A DNA stretch of 64,000 bases from JAPOXR01 sp963664715 (GTDB lineage: Bacteria > Pseudomonadota > Alphaproteobacteria > Rhodobacterales > Rhodobacteraceae), in contig CAXXUY010000011.1 of NCBI GenBank assembly GCA_963664715.2, forward strand, positions 372,001 through 436,000. The letters are read 5' to 3'. The first letter of the stretch is position 1. Every line of letters begins with the position of its first letter. Below, piece after piece: positions 17,251 through 27,474 of this stretch. The notes below the pieces were generated by a model. That model ran no database searches. It saw only the letters and a program-made list of their open reading frames with translations, and was not told the origin of the DNA. The translations under genes and the position numbers were made by a program.

Positions 17251-17341
17251 GCCGAGGCAGCCCTCCAGTCCTCAACGCGAGTCAACAATGCGCCGTCGGC
17301 GCTGGTTCGCCCATTTAGTACACTTCAATTCTGCACATGCG

Positions 17342-18688
17342 TCAGTCACCCGCAATGACAAGGCCCTCGACCAGTAGACTGGGCACCCTGAAACTCAAGA
17401 ATGGACGGGCATCATTGCCGGGAGTGACGGATTTCAGCATCCCCTTCAGATTCCCGGCGATCGTGAAGCCGGACACCGGGCCTGTTATCTTCCCTCTTTC
17501 GACCCACAATCCACCGGCACCCCTCGAATAGTCGCCCGTTGTCGGGTTTATGGTCGATCCGATCAATGAAGTCACGATGAGTCCTGTGCCCATCTCTTCT
17601 ACCAATCCGACCCGGTCCATGTTTCCGGACGTCATTTCAATGTTCGTGACGCCGGGTGAAGGCGGCGAAGACACGCCCCTGTATGCGTTGCCCGTGCTCT
17701 CGAGGTCCAGCTTCCTTGCCGTTGCAAGATCAAGGATCCAACTCTTCAGTCGTCCGCCCGCAACAAAGGCCTTGTCGCGCTGTGGCAGGCATTCGGCGTC
17801 GAAAGGACGCGATGACATCGAGCGAGGCCGCAATGGCTGCTCGACAATATCGATCCCCGCGGGAAGCACTTCGTCCTCCAACGCGTCCAGCATCCAGCTT
17901 GAACCGCGGGCGATGGCGGCACCGTTTATCGCCGAAAGGAGATGCCTGATCAGGCTGGAGGAAACCCGCTCATCAAATATTACGGGAAACGCGCCGGTTT
18001 TTGGTCGCTTCGGCCCGAACCTCTCGACAGCCCGTTCGCCCGCGTAACGGCCGATGTCTTCCGGCGAGGACAAGTCGGCATCGAAGACCCGTGTTTCACC
18101 GTAATGGTCGACTTCCATTTCGAGGCCGGTTCCGGCAATTGCCGAACATGAACAATCCGAATGGCTCCTATAGTATCCACCGGAAAATCCGTTTGTCGCG
18201 GCGATTTCCACTGAAACTGATCCGCAGCCGGCAGATGTCGATTCGACTTTGTCCACGCCGTCAACCGCCATGGCTGCCGTCTCCGCTCGAAGCGCCCTGT
18301 CAGTCAGCACGTCCACAGCAGGCGGCTCGGATCCATCGAAGAGTTCCAGTGACTCGACATCGAATTCCCCTGCAAGCTGACCAGGTTCAGCCAGGCCCGC
18401 AAAGGGGTCCTCCGGAGCCTCTCTCGCCATTGCAACAGCCTGAAACGCAAGTCTCTTCATGACTTCCGACTCGGAACCGGACACCGACACGCATGCCTGC
18501 CGCTTCCCAACCAGAACACGGAGGCCGACCGCTGTTCCCTCCGACCGTTCAACATGCTCCAGTTCGGAATTCCTGATGTCCAGCATGACTGACCGGTCCG
18601 TTGCAACGATCGCATCCGCGGCATCGCAGCCGGCCTCCTGCGCACCTCGCAGAAGTTGCTGCAGGATTTCGGAAGAATTCACCCTCAT
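17342..18688 (-). CDS. pmbA: TldE/PmbA-family metalloprotease subunit
   Basis: 448 residues matching the PmbA/TldE half of the TldD-TldE peptidase, which trims modified peptides and antitoxins. Conserved stretches include IRNSELEHVERSEG near the N terminus, GFSGGYYRSHSDCS in the middle and YSRGAGGLWVERGKITGPVSGFTIAGNL near the C terminus. As expected for TldE it has no HExxxH zinc site; that would be on TldD, which is not in the window. It is 90 bases upstream of DUF4170 on the same strand. Confidence 0.93.
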   Translation of the reverse strand: MRVNSSEILQQLLRGAQEAGCDAADAIVATDRSVMLDIRNSELEHVERSEGTAVGLRVLVGKRQACVSVSGSESEVMKRLAFQAVAMAREAPEDPFAGLAEPGQLAGEFDVESLELFDGSEPPAVDVLTDRALRAETAAMAVDGVDKVESTSAGCGSVSVEIAATNGFSGGYYRSHSDCSCSAIAGTGLEMEVDHYGETRVFDADLSSPEDIGRYAGERAVERFGPKRPKTGAFPVIFDERVSSSLIRHLLSAINGAAIARGSSWMLDALEDEVLPAGIDIVEQPLRPRSMSSRPFDAECLPQRDKAFVAGGRLKSWILDLATARKLDLESTGNAYRGVSSPPSPGVTNIEMTSGNMDRVGLVEEMGTGLIVTSLIGSTINPTTGDYSRGAGGLWVERGKITGPVSGFTIAGNLKGMLKSVTPGNDARPFLSFRVPSLLVEGLVIAGD

Positions 18689-18750
18689 GTTCTCAATCTC
18701 AATGACTCCAGACCCGGTGACCGAGACGAGCGAACAGGCCGCGTTCGAAT

Positions 18751-20235
18751 TCAGAAGCTAATGCCGTTGACCTTGATCCCGTCCGGTCCCAGGAACTCGA
18801 TGTTGTACACGGAATTGCCCTCCTCGGTCCTCTGACCAACGCCAATGATCAGCTGAACGAGAAAATAGACGTCGTCGCGCATCCGACCCGCACCGTAGAT
18901 CGTGTCCGCCAGCAACTGAAGCCCGCCCAGTTCCGCGGTCGCGGCACCAATCGGGATCGTCTCTTCATCGCTACCCGCTCCGGAGATTTCGTAGCTGAGT
19001 TCGCCATCTCCCATAAGTGTCGCTCCAAGGAACTCAGCCTGATGGACATTGAATGCCAGGTCCAGATTGCCGTCCTCGAGACCAGGTGCTCCAGCTGGTC
19101 CCCGGGCAGCAGTCATCCACTGTTTGGGAGCGGTCAGGGAAAAGTCGGCATTCAATCTTCCAGGCGCAGCCGGAAGCACGCCGCCCGGATCAATCAGGGC
19201 CAATAACTCCGGACCGAGATCTAGCCCCGCCATCTCCAGCCGAAGGTCCATGCGTACTTTTTCCGAATCTTCAAGCACGGTTTCCTCGAGTGACGCATTC
19301 CATTCGTCAATCCTGGCTGCCAGGCCGAGGGCGAAATCGGTTCTAATGGACTCTACCGAAACCTCGATATCGTCGACCGATAATCCGGAACTGGAGGAAC
19401 CGGGATCCAGACGACCGGCATAGTGGCCAGGTCCGGTTTCCAGAACTGCAGTCAAACTGACCTCGTCGTCACCAAGCCTGGTTCGCATCGCCGAACTGTC
19501 ATATCCTACCGTGAATTCGCCTCGCCCGTATGGCAGCACTTCACCATCCGGAATCGATTCCCGCAATTCCGTATCAAGCATCGCCGCGAGGTTTTCTATC
19601 CTGATTGCCATGCTACCGTAGGAATCTGCCGACGAGACTGCCAACGAGAGCCGGTCTGCAAGAACATCCATGGCAATCGATCCTGGTTCGCTGCCCGCGG
19701 CCGAGTAGGTTGAAGTTCCGTTCACTCCCTCATACTCGGCTCGGAGTACTGCGAAAGCCGTACCGGTTTCGGACCCCAAGAATCCCTCCGAAACGATCTC
19801 GTCAGCCTTCCACCTGACTGTCAGTTCACCGTCCATGCTGGCCAGAATCTCGGCACCGCTCTGGGTGACTGTTCCCGACAGCCTGGCATCGCCCGCAACA
19901 TCCAGATTGAATTGCATCGTTCCCGGGAACGTGATCGATACACTGCCATCCCCGGTTTCAGTCAACCTTACCCACTCCGCAAGGACTGCCAGTTCGGCGA
20001 GATACTGCATCTCCTCGCCCTTCAGAATCACGGATTGTGAAACATCGCCCAGCATGATCCCGTCGCGGGTATCCTCCTTCGATTGCCAGGAAAACACTGC
20101 TCCGGCGGACTCGGTGGCCCTTTGAATTTCAAGGAGCAGTTCCTCGGCCGTCAACTCGGCACCGGAAGGCGAGCCCGCCAATCCTGCTGCTGCCAGCAAT
20201 AAGCCTGCCATCGAATTCTTGGGCATTGTATTCAT
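18751..20235 (-). CDS. DUF2125 periplasmic protein
   Basis: 494 residues with a signal peptide (cut near SPSGA) followed by beta-rich repeats of roughly equal strands, many Gly/Asp/Ser turns and no transmembrane segment afterwards. The pattern and size fit DUF2125 proteins of Rhodobacterales, of unknown function, thought to be exported. The start overlaps the stop of the upstream GST gene by four bases, so the two are probably co-translated. Confidence 0.75.
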   Translation of the reverse strand: MNTMPKNSMAGLLLAAAGLAGSPSGAELTAEELLLEIQRATESAGAVFSWQSKEDTRDGIMLGDVSQSVILKGEEMQYLAELAVLAEWVRLTETGDGSVSITFPGTMQFNLDVAGDARLSGTVTQSGAEILASMDGELTVRWKADEIVSEGFLGSETGTAFAVLRAEYEGVNGTSTYSAAGSEPGSIAMDVLADRLSLAVSSADSYGSMAIRIENLAAMLDTELRESIPDGEVLPYGRGEFTVGYDSSAMRTRLGDDEVSLTAVLETGPGHYAGRLDPGSSSSGLSVDDIEVSVESIRTDFALGLAARIDEWNASLEETVLEDSEKVRMDLRLEMAGLDLGPELLALIDPGGVLPAAPGRLNADFSLTAPKQWMTAARGPAGAPGLEDGNLDLAFNVHQAEFLGATLMGDGELSYEISGAGSDEETIPIGAATAELGGLQLLADTIYGAGRMRDDVYFLVQLIIGVGQRTEEGNSVYNIEFLGPDGIKVNGISF

Positions 20236-20825
20236 TGTTGGCCTCCTGCGATCCTGAGGAATGCCGGCCGGGTAGACATTTGTTGGAGAAAGGAGTCAAG
20301 GACCGGTTCAGAGTGTTCGAATTTTGCCAGCCCTGCCCAGATCAGGCAATGGGCAAGTATGAAATCGGGAACGGTTGGTTCCGTGCCGACCAGATAGCAG
20401 CCGGGTTTCATGGCGGCAGCAAGCCTGGAGACCGAGCGTCCGAACTCCCAGCGCAGGGTTGGCTTGACCCCGGCAACCCGGCGTTCTTCCGGCAACACGA
20501 AACTGTGACGCGCTGCCGTCCAGAGACAGGCGTCAAATTCGTCCAGCAGCATGCATGTCATGCTGTCCTGCAGCGCCCTTTGCATCGTGCCCGGCCTGTT
20601 GGTGAATCTGCCATGACCGTCGGTGAGGTAGTGCAGAATCGCGGTGCTGTCGGCTATTGCCGTATCGTCGACCAGCAACACGGGCACCTTGCCGGAAGGA
20701 TTGTGCCGCAAGACCTCTTCGGATCCCGGCATCGCAGGCAAATGCTCATAGGGAGTCCCGAGTTCCTCGAGCATCCAGAGGACCCTGAACGTCCTGCTTC
20801 GCTTGTTTCCAATGACTCTCAACAT
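20232..20825 (-). CDS. glutathione S-transferase family protein
   Basis: 197 residues. The N-terminal thioredoxin-like domain has SRTFRVLWMLEELG, the cis-Pro motif GKVPVL and the glutathione-binding DSTAILHYL; the C-terminal all-helical domain follows (VPDFILAHCLIWAG). It is a cytosolic GST-like enzyme; substrate unknown. Its ATG shares a base with the holA stop (TGATG), so it is coupled to holA. Confidence 0.9.
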   Translation of the reverse strand: MLRVIGNKRSRTFRVLWMLEELGTPYEHLPAMPGSEEVLRHNPSGKVPVLLVDDTAIADSTAILHYLTDGHGRFTNRPGTMQRALQDSMTCMLLDEFDACLWTAARHSFVLPEERRVAGVKPTLRWEFGRSVSRLAAAMKPGCYLVGTEPTVPDFILAHCLIWAGLAKFEHSEPVLDSFLQQMSTRPAFLRIAGGQQ

Positions 20826-21850
20826 CAGCCCGGCTTCATCAATGCGACCCGGATCAATGCGCGCTCGACGAATGCCCTGGCAGGGTATTTCCGGCCCAGC
20901 CTCAGTGCCCGGTCTGTTTCAAGGAGTTCCCTGATCGCTGCCTCCGCCCCCTTCTCTCCCCACATCCGGGCGTGCTCGATCATCCGCCCCCTTCTTGGCC
21001 CAAATGCGGGTGGACGCAGGCGCGTGACGCCAACATGGGGGCCTTCCGGGTGGCATGCAACCTGGTGAATGCGCCTGAATAGCCGGGTTGCCTGGATGCA
21101 GACCGAGACCGGGGTCTGACCCCGACCGGACACAAGCCTGAATGCAGGGCTCACCCGCGCCGGTTTCCGGTCCGCGACGTATTCCAGCAACCTGTCGACA
21201 AGAACCTCGCTGTTTGCCGGAGCACATTCCTTGACGTCGAAGGAACTTACCGGCGACTGATCACCTGCCTTATACAGCGCCAGCTTTTCAATCACCTTTT
21301 CAAGCTCAAGAGGTGACACATCCCTCCCCAAGGCTGCGAGGTCTGCCGCGGCACCGGAATCGATTTCCCCTATCCCGGCCTTCGTCACGAAATCCCGGAT
21401 TTCTTCATCGGTTGCGGGATCTGCATATACAGGAGCACACAGCGCTGTCCCGTGGCCCTCGAACAGCTTCCGAAGGCGGGATGCCGGCCGGAGGCTGCCG
21501 GCAGTGACGACCAGGAATGCGTCATTCGGTCCGCGTTGCTCCAGGGCATCGGAGATTGCCCCGGTGACGGAGTCGTTCGCCCCCTCCATTTGCACCGTTC
21601 TCATACCCGGAAAGAAACTCTGGGTCTTCAGCTTCGCGGCAAGCGCGCCGGCATTGCCGCTCAAGCTGGAAATGTCGACTGTATCAGCTCTCATTTCCTC
21701 CCGCCCGGTCTCCCCGACAAGCGCATCGATCGTCTTCCTGCTGCAATGGGCTACCCGCATCGGATCCGGGCCATAGATCAGGACGGCGCCAACAGCGGGC
21801 TCCGGGTGTCCAAAGAACCTCTTGGCGTCGCGGGCATTGAGCTTTACCAA
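20825..21850 (-). CDS. holA: DNA polymerase III delta subunit HolA
   Basis: 341 residues. HolA opens the sliding clamp within the clamp loader. Family features are the N-terminal YGPDPMRVAHCSRKTIDALVG-like segment, the FFPGMRTVQMEGA strand, and a C-terminal domain with ETDRALRLG. In related genomes holA usually follows lptE; here about 2.5 kb of foreign and decayed DNA lies between them. Confidence 0.9.
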   Translation of the reverse strand: MVKLNARDAKRFFGHPEPAVGAVLIYGPDPMRVAHCSRKTIDALVGETGREEMRADTVDISSLSGNAGALAAKLKTQSFFPGMRTVQMEGANDSVTGAISDALEQRGPNDAFLVVTAGSLRPASRLRKLFEGHGTALCAPVYADPATDEEIRDFVTKAGIGEIDSGAAADLAALGRDVSPLELEKVIEKLALYKAGDQSPVSSFDVKECAPANSEVLVDRLLEYVADRKPARVSPAFRLVSGRGQTPVSVCIQATRLFRRIHQVACHPEGPHVGVTRLRPPAFGPRRGRMIEHARMWGEKGAEAAIRELLETDRALRLGRKYPARAFVERALIRVALMKPG

Positions 21851-22056
21851 TGACCTTCTCCAGCTAGTCTTTCGGGTCCCGGTTCACGCGACCACCCCCA
21901 ATACTGCTTCATGGGCAACTATAGTGCCAGAGTGTTTCCTCCGGCAATTGCCAGTATCATTCCAGAATTGCATATCGCCTTGCCCCGTCGACATTCGGTG
22001 ACGAGAGGGGTTCGCCGATTCCGGCACATGTTCAGCATTCAATAATCAAGGAAAAG

Positions 22057-22858
22057 TTAGGCCCAGTTTGCAAATCGTATGCATGACCTGTCGATTGCGG
22101 CTGCAGGACAGGTGCGTGACGAGGCGTTCTCCAGTTCAATGTGTTGAAACCATCGCAGGTAGTTGTCGAGATATTTGGTCGCGATCCCGCGGTAGCGCCG
22201 CAAGAAACCCTTCAATTGGCTGTGTCGGCTGTTCACCGTCTGAATGTGAAAGGCGTCCCGAACCCGCTCTCCGCCAGACAGGTTGAGCGCTTCGTGGCGG
22301 ACACCCATAGCGGCGGCGCAGGGCGGACAGGCTCGGTGACCATCGCTCACCAGCACGATATCCCCGTCCACGACGGGTTCGATGACCTTGCGCAGGGCAG
22401 CGGCATTGACCGCCGGAAGACTCGCACTGACCGTCATGGCGCTGCGGTCGGCAGAAACCGACACAGGAACCTGTTCATCCGAAAGGCCGCGCCTTGCGGT
22501 CCAGCTGCCGCTCGCCCTTGCGGCTCTCCAGAACATGGGTCTCGTCGGCCTCGACAATGCCCGTGAGCTTGCGGGATCCCAGCTGCCTGGCGGCAAGAAA
22601 TCGGTGCCGCCAGCGAAAAGAGGTGTTGACGGCAAGCCTGCAATGCCCGGCCGATGCGCGAACCGTCATCCCTTCCGACAGACAATTGCCAAATGCCAGC
22701 CATCATTCCTTGCGGTGAAGGCCCGAAAGGGGCGTGCCCGTCGCCGCATTGAATGTCCTCCCGCAGCCCTTGCATTGATACCGGTGCAAGCTTCGCGCCT
22801 TGCCGCGCGAAACCGCACCCGGCGTGCCGCAATGGGGACAGCGGCGGTCCTCGGCCAT
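22057..22858 (-). pseudogene. IS1595-family transposase relic
   Basis: Reads in pieces: MAEDRRCPHCGTPGAV with a zinc-ribbon start (from 22858) through FNAATGTPLSGLHRKE, then an in-frame TGA where WLAFGNCLSEGMTVRAS continues; after ESRKGERQLDRKARPFG the frame shifts and resumes as MTVSASLPAVN ... VNSRHSQLKGFLRRYRG and KYLDNYLRWF, the typical IS1595 C terminus. One nonsense codon and one frameshift make it inactive. Terminal repeats were not identified. Confidence 0.85.
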
Positions 22859-22868
22859 TGCCGGGTCG

Positions 22869-23213
22869 AACCCGTTCAAGACCGGACTGTCGGCGTTTTC
22901 GCTGGGCCTGGGAAAGGTCGTTGCGCCGATGACCTTTGTCTATTCGCCTGTGCTGTTGTTCGTATCCTCTACGGGGTTTGACCTGTGGGAATTCACCTAT
23001 GCCGGTGTCAGTTGCATCCTGGGCGTTGCAGCATTGTCGATTGCTGTCGTCGGCTATTTTCTGACGCCCATATCCGGTGCCTTCAGGTTCCTCATGGCAC
23101 TATCGGGACTGGTCTTCATCGTTCCATCACTTGGGGCGGACCTGCTCGCGCACGCAGCTCCGGTCTTGATCGTGCAGCTTGTCTCCTGGCGGACGGCCGG
23201 GAACAGGGCTTGA
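22869..23213 (+). pseudogene. C-terminal fragment of a fused TRAP transporter permease
   Basis: About 114 residues beginning NPFKTGLSAFSLGLGKVV and continuing FVYSPVLLFV, then two hydrophobic stretches (SCILGVAALSIAVVGYFL and FRFLMALSGLVFIVPSL). This matches the C-terminal end of large fused TRAP permeases (TAXI-type, DctQM fusion). The bulk of the gene is missing; the IS1595 relic abuts the break. It ends 82 bases before the D-cysteine desulfhydrase-like gene on the same strand. Confidence 0.7.
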
Positions 23214-23295
23214 CCCCGTCCCTCGAACTGACACCGGACATGGCGATACGGCTGGGCAAGGCATCCGACACACTCGATCGCCACGGTGCACAGGC

Positions 23296-24299
23296 ATGCC
23301 TCTGAACATGACCCGAAATCGAGCCAATCTCGTGAGTTCGGCAACCCATCTTCACAAACTCCCTGTCCTGTCGAGAGAACTTGGCATCGACCTCTGGATC
23401 AAAGGGGACGACACGGCCGGCCCCCCTTAGGCGGCAACAAGTCCCGACAACTGGAATACTATCTCGGTGAAGCACAGGTAAGGAAGGCCGATACCATACT
23501 TATCATCGGGGCCGTGCAGTCGAACTTTGTCCGGACGGCAGCGGCAGCGGCGCGCTCACCGGGCATGGCCACGATCGTGCAACTCGAGAACCGCGTTCCG
23601 GAGATGGATGAACTCTACCATTCTTCGGGAAATGTGCTCTTGCCCAGAATTCTGGGGGCCGAGCTCATCCGATATCCCGAAGGCGAAGTCGAAGACGGGT
23701 CAGACGCGGCGTTGCGCGAACGGGCACGGTTGTTGCAGGACGAGGGACGACGCCCCTTTGTCATTCCGTTGGCGCCAGGCAATCCTCCATACGGTGCACT
23801 GGGATACGTGAAAGCGGGACAGGAAATCACCTCGCAGGCGCATGATTTCGACTTCGTCATCGTCCCGTCCGGAAGTGGCCTCACGCATGCAGGGCTTCTT
23901 GTAGGGCTGCGTCAAGCCGGAAGCAGCGCCCGCGTCATCGGAAGCTGCGTGCGTCGGTCTGCCGAACCACAACTTGACCGGATGGTTCAAGTGCTTGACG
24001 GGCTCTCACCCCTGAGGGGGTCGGAGCCGGCTGAAGGTGAGTGCTGCATTCATCTTTGGGATGAAGCCCTGGCTTCCGGATATGGCAAGCCCGGCGAGAC
24101 GACTGTTGAAGCCATGCGGATGATGGCCCAGCGGGAAGGCATCCTGCTTGACCCGGTCTATTCGGCCAAGGCATTTGCTGCCGTGCCAGCCCTCATCCTG
24201 TCAGGCGTCATTCCCGAGGGCAGCCGGGTCCTGTTCCTCCACACCGGCGGGCTCGCAGCCATGTTCGGCTATCAGAAGACACTTGAAAAGGCGTTCTGA
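23296..24299 (+). pseudogene. D-cysteine desulfhydrase / ACC deaminase-family PLP enzyme, frameshifted
   Basis: The N-terminal part starts at ATG 23296 (MPLNMTRNRANLVSS) and reads to IKGDDTAGPP before a stop; the rest continues one frame over as LGGNKSRQLEYYLGEAQ to ...TGGLAAMFGYQKTLEKAF. Together they make a complete fold type II PLP enzyme of the D-cysteine desulfhydrase/ACC deaminase family, with the PLP lysine in GGNKSR and the phosphate loop PSGSGLTHAG. The break lies in a run of six C bases near 23420-23425; one extra C restores the frame. It may be a true pseudogene or a sequencing slip. Likely substrates are D-cysteine or similar D-amino acids. Confidence 0.8.
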
Positions 24300-24376
24300 T
24301 CCGAATCACCGGCAATCGAACAAGCTTCGGTGCAGCAGTCGAACCAAACTTCCTGTCACGGCGAGCGGCAACGTCC

Positions 24377-24874
24377 TTACGAAACCCAGTCGCCTGACGT
24401 CATGGTCAGACGGGTCACGATCCGATCGGCGATGAGATTGACAAGACGCTGCTCCGCGTCCCTCCGGGCAGCGTCTGCGGCAATGATTTCTTCGTTTGAC
24501 GAAAACGTAACCGATCCTCGCACGAAGCCCTCGGTCAACCGGCCGGTGCTGGCGGGATCACTTACGGTGTAGCGGGCAGTTCCAGACAAGGCTATTCGGT
24601 CAACACCTCCCGATCCGCCTGCTGCCGCCTTACCTTCACTGATCTCGAATTCAACCATCAGCGCATAGCCTGGCAGGTCGCCGGAGGACCCAAGTCGTGT
24701 CGAGAGTCTTTCCTCCAGAAGATAAGCAGTCCGGTCGCCCGGAACGAAAACCTCGAATTGTCCAGGCAATGACGCTGCTGGCCGTCCCTTGCGCATCGCC
24801 GGTTCAAATCTGCAGCCCGCTGCCGCAAGTCCGGCCAGCAAGGCCAGCACGGCTCTCCGGTCAAATGACAACAT
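24377..24874 (-). CDS. lptE: LPS-assembly lipoprotein LptE
   Basis: 165 residues from ATG 24874, which gives a lipoprotein signal with lipobox LAAAGC (Cys21). A longer frame exists but would run inside leuS and destroy the leader. The mature part has the two-layer sandwich pattern of LptE (YLLEERLSTRLG, GYALMVEFEIS, AARRDAEQRLVNLIADRIVTRL). LptE plugs LptD in the outer membrane for LPS export. It overlaps the leuS stop by 14 bases. Confidence 0.9.
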   Translation of the reverse strand: MLSFDRRAVLALLAGLAAAGCRFEPAMRKGRPAASLPGQFEVFVPGDRTAYLLEERLSTRLGSSGDLPGYALMVEFEISEGKAAAGGSGGVDRIALSGTARYTVSDPASTGRLTEGFVRGSVTFSSNEEIIAADAARRDAEQRLVNLIADRIVTRLTMTSGDWVS

Positions 24875-27431
24875 TGACGATCCTCTCAGGCACCACGACC
24901 AGTTTCCTAGGTCGAGCACCGGCAAGGTATCTGGCCACGGTCGCATTCTCAAGCACCAGGCGTTCGACTTCATCCGTTCCGATACCGCGCTGAACCCGTA
25001 TTTCCGTCCTGCGCTTTCCGTTCACCTGAACCGGCAAAGTAATCACGTCGTCCAGAAGCAGGGCCGGGTCTGCTTTCGGCCACTCCGCCACCGAAACCAG
25101 TCCGGCGCATCCAAGCATGCTCCAGACTTCTTCCGCCAGATGGGGGGTTATCGGTGCCAACAGCCGTGCCATGACCCGCATGGCTTCCCGCTTTGCTTCA
25201 CCTCCAGCACCAGAACGGGAGATTGAGTTTGCGAGCTTGTAGAGTTCCGCAACCGACTTGTTGAATGCAAAGCTGTCAATTCCCTTCGTGACCGCACTGA
25301 TCGTCCGGTGAGTTACAACCAGCAGGTCCCTCTCAGCCGCCTCGTTGCCGGTCTCCTTTTCCACAGCGATCTCTGCAGCCATTCGCTGAATTCTCTGCAG
25401 GTGTTTCGACGCAGCCTCGACGCCGGTCGTTGTCCATTCAACATCCCGCTCGGGTGGTGAATCAGAAATGATATACCACCGCGCCGTATCAGCACCGAAA
25501 CGGTTGATCAGATCCAGCGGATCGATGACGTTCTTCTTGGACTTGGCCATCTTGGCCGACGGGATGACTTCCACCGGTTCACCGCCGGACTTCAGACTTG
25601 CTCCACTCTCGGACAGTTCAACTTCATCCGGAAAATGGTAGACAGGCCGTCCCCTGGCATCCCGCGTCGCGTAGATCTCGTGGGTCACCATCCCCTGTGT
25701 GAACATGGCATCGAAGGGCTCGATCGCCTTTTCCGGGAGATGGCCGGTCAGGTGCATGGCCCGTGCGAAAAATCTCGAGTAGAGCAGGTGCAGTATCGCA
25801 TGCTCGACCCCGCCGATGTACTGGTCGACATTCATCCAGTACTCCGCGTTTTCTATTGACGTCGGTGTTGCTGCCCGTGGCGCGGTAAAGCGGACGAAAT
25901 ACCACGAACTGTCGACGAAGGTATCCATGGTATCGGTTTCTCTCAAGGACCGTTGTCCACAGGACGGGCAAGGCACGGTCTTCCACTCCGCGTGCCGGTC
26001 AAGAGGGTTTCCCGGCTTGTCGAAACTCACATCATCGGGAAGGACTACCGGTAGATTCTCCTTCCTTTCGGGAACGACCCCACAGCTGTCGCAGTGAATC
26101 ACGGGAATCGGGCATCCCCAGTATCTCTGCCGGCTTATTCCCCAATCCCGCAACCTGTACCGGACAACACCTCTGCCCAGACCCGCGCGTTCGCAATGTT
26201 CTATTGCCGCTGTCACGGCCTGGTCGCCTGTCTGAACATCCGGGCCGGCTACCTTCCTGACGTAGCGAACCCTGGCGTCTTTCGGAGGAACGTAAGCAAT
26301 GTCCTTGACCGTTTCGTCACTGTCAATCGCAACGAAGACATCGATCACGGGAAGTTCGTACTTCCTCGAGAAGTCCAGATCTCTCTGGTCATGTGCCGGG
26401 CAGCCGAAGATGGCGCCGGTCCCGTAATCATAAAGGATGAAGTTCGCGATCCAGACAGGCAGTTCCAGGTCAGGCGCCAGCGGATGCCTGACTCTCAGAC
26501 CGGTATCAATCCCGATCTTTTCGGCTTCCTCAAGCGCGGCCTCGGAAACTGCAGTCTTCCGGCACTCGTCGAGAAACGCGGCGATATCGGCATTCGATGC
26601 TGCAATCTCGAGAGCCAGCGGATGATCAGCCGAAATGGCCACGAAGTTGGCACCATGCAGTGTATCCGGTCGCGTCGTGTAGACCTTGATCGCCTTGTGG
26701 CCTTCCCGCTCTTCAGTGAACTCGAAGTCGATTTCGAGGCCTCTGGATCTGCCGATCCAGTTGATCTGCATAAGCCGGACCTTCTCGGACCAGCCTTCAA
26801 GTCGATCGATGGCTTCAAGCAACTCCTCGGAGAACTCGCTGATCCTGAAAAACCACTGGGTCAGGGATCTCCTTTCGACTTCCGCACCCGAACGCCAGCC
26901 TTTTCCATCCACGACCTGCTCGTTTGCCAGGACCGTCATGTCGACCGGATCCCAGTTCACAAGGGCATTCCTGCGGTAGACCAGGTCCTTTTCCAGCATG
27001 TCCAGAAACATGGCCTGCTGCTGACCGTAATATTCAGGATCACAGGTCGCGAATTCCCGGCTCCAGTCGATCGACAGTCCCAACGGCTTCAGCTGGTTGC
27101 GCATGTCCTCGATATTTCGGTGTGTCCATGTGCCGGGATGAATGTCTTTCTCCATCGCCGCGTTTTCCGCTGGCATGCCGAAAGCGTCCCAACCCATCGG
27201 ATGCAGCACATTGTAGCCGCATGCCATCCGGTAACGCGCAATGACGTCCCCCATCGTGTAGTTCCTGACATGACCCATGTGGATCTTGCCAGACGGGTAG
27301 GGAAACATCTCGAGTACATAGTACTTGGGACGCAGGTCGTCCCGCTCAGCCCTGAATATCCCGGACTGATCCCAGGCGCGCTGCCAGTCGCGTTCAATTT
27401 CCCGAAAGCCTCGGACTTCCATCGCCGTCAC
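24861..27431 (-). CDS. leuS: leucyl-tRNA synthetase LeuS
   Basis: 856 residues. Class I signature HMGH at 51-54 in PYPSGKIHMGHVRNY and KMAKS at 627-631 (the KMSKS loop), with the editing domain between and a zinc-like cysteine set (CDSCG ... CPSCG). Length is normal. It is the first gene of leuS-lptE and lies 43 bases downstream of the DUF3576 gene. Confidence 0.97.
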   Translation of the reverse strand: MTAMEVRGFREIERDWQRAWDQSGIFRAERDDLRPKYYVLEMFPYPSGKIHMGHVRNYTMGDVIARYRMACGYNVLHPMGWDAFGMPAENAAMEKDIHPGTWTHRNIEDMRNQLKPLGLSIDWSREFATCDPEYYGQQQAMFLDMLEKDLVYRRNALVNWDPVDMTVLANEQVVDGKGWRSGAEVERRSLTQWFFRISEFSEELLEAIDRLEGWSEKVRLMQINWIGRSRGLEIDFEFTEEREGHKAIKVYTTRPDTLHGANFVAISADHPLALEIAASNADIAAFLDECRKTAVSEAALEEAEKIGIDTGLRVRHPLAPDLELPVWIANFILYDYGTGAIFGCPAHDQRDLDFSRKYELPVIDVFVAIDSDETVKDIAYVPPKDARVRYVRKVAGPDVQTGDQAVTAAIEHCERAGLGRGVVRYRLRDWGISRQRYWGCPIPVIHCDSCGVVPERKENLPVVLPDDVSFDKPGNPLDRHAEWKTVPCPSCGQRSLRETDTMDTFVDSSWYFVRFTAPRAATPTSIENAEYWMNVDQYIGGVEHAILHLLYSRFFARAMHLTGHLPEKAIEPFDAMFTQGMVTHEIYATRDARGRPVYHFPDEVELSESGASLKSGGEPVEVIPSAKMAKSKKNVIDPLDLINRFGADTARWYIISDSPPERDVEWTTTGVEAASKHLQRIQRMAAEIAVEKETGNEAAERDLLVVTHRTISAVTKGIDSFAFNKSVAELYKLANSISRSGAGGEAKREAMRVMARLLAPITPHLAEEVWSMLGCAGLVSVAEWPKADPALLLDDVITLPVQVNGKRRTEIRVQRGIGTDEVERLVLENATVARYLAGARPRKLVVVPERIVNVVI

Positions 27432-27474
27432 AGCTCGGTTTCCCTATTCCGGAGTCATGGCGTTGTCCGCCTTG

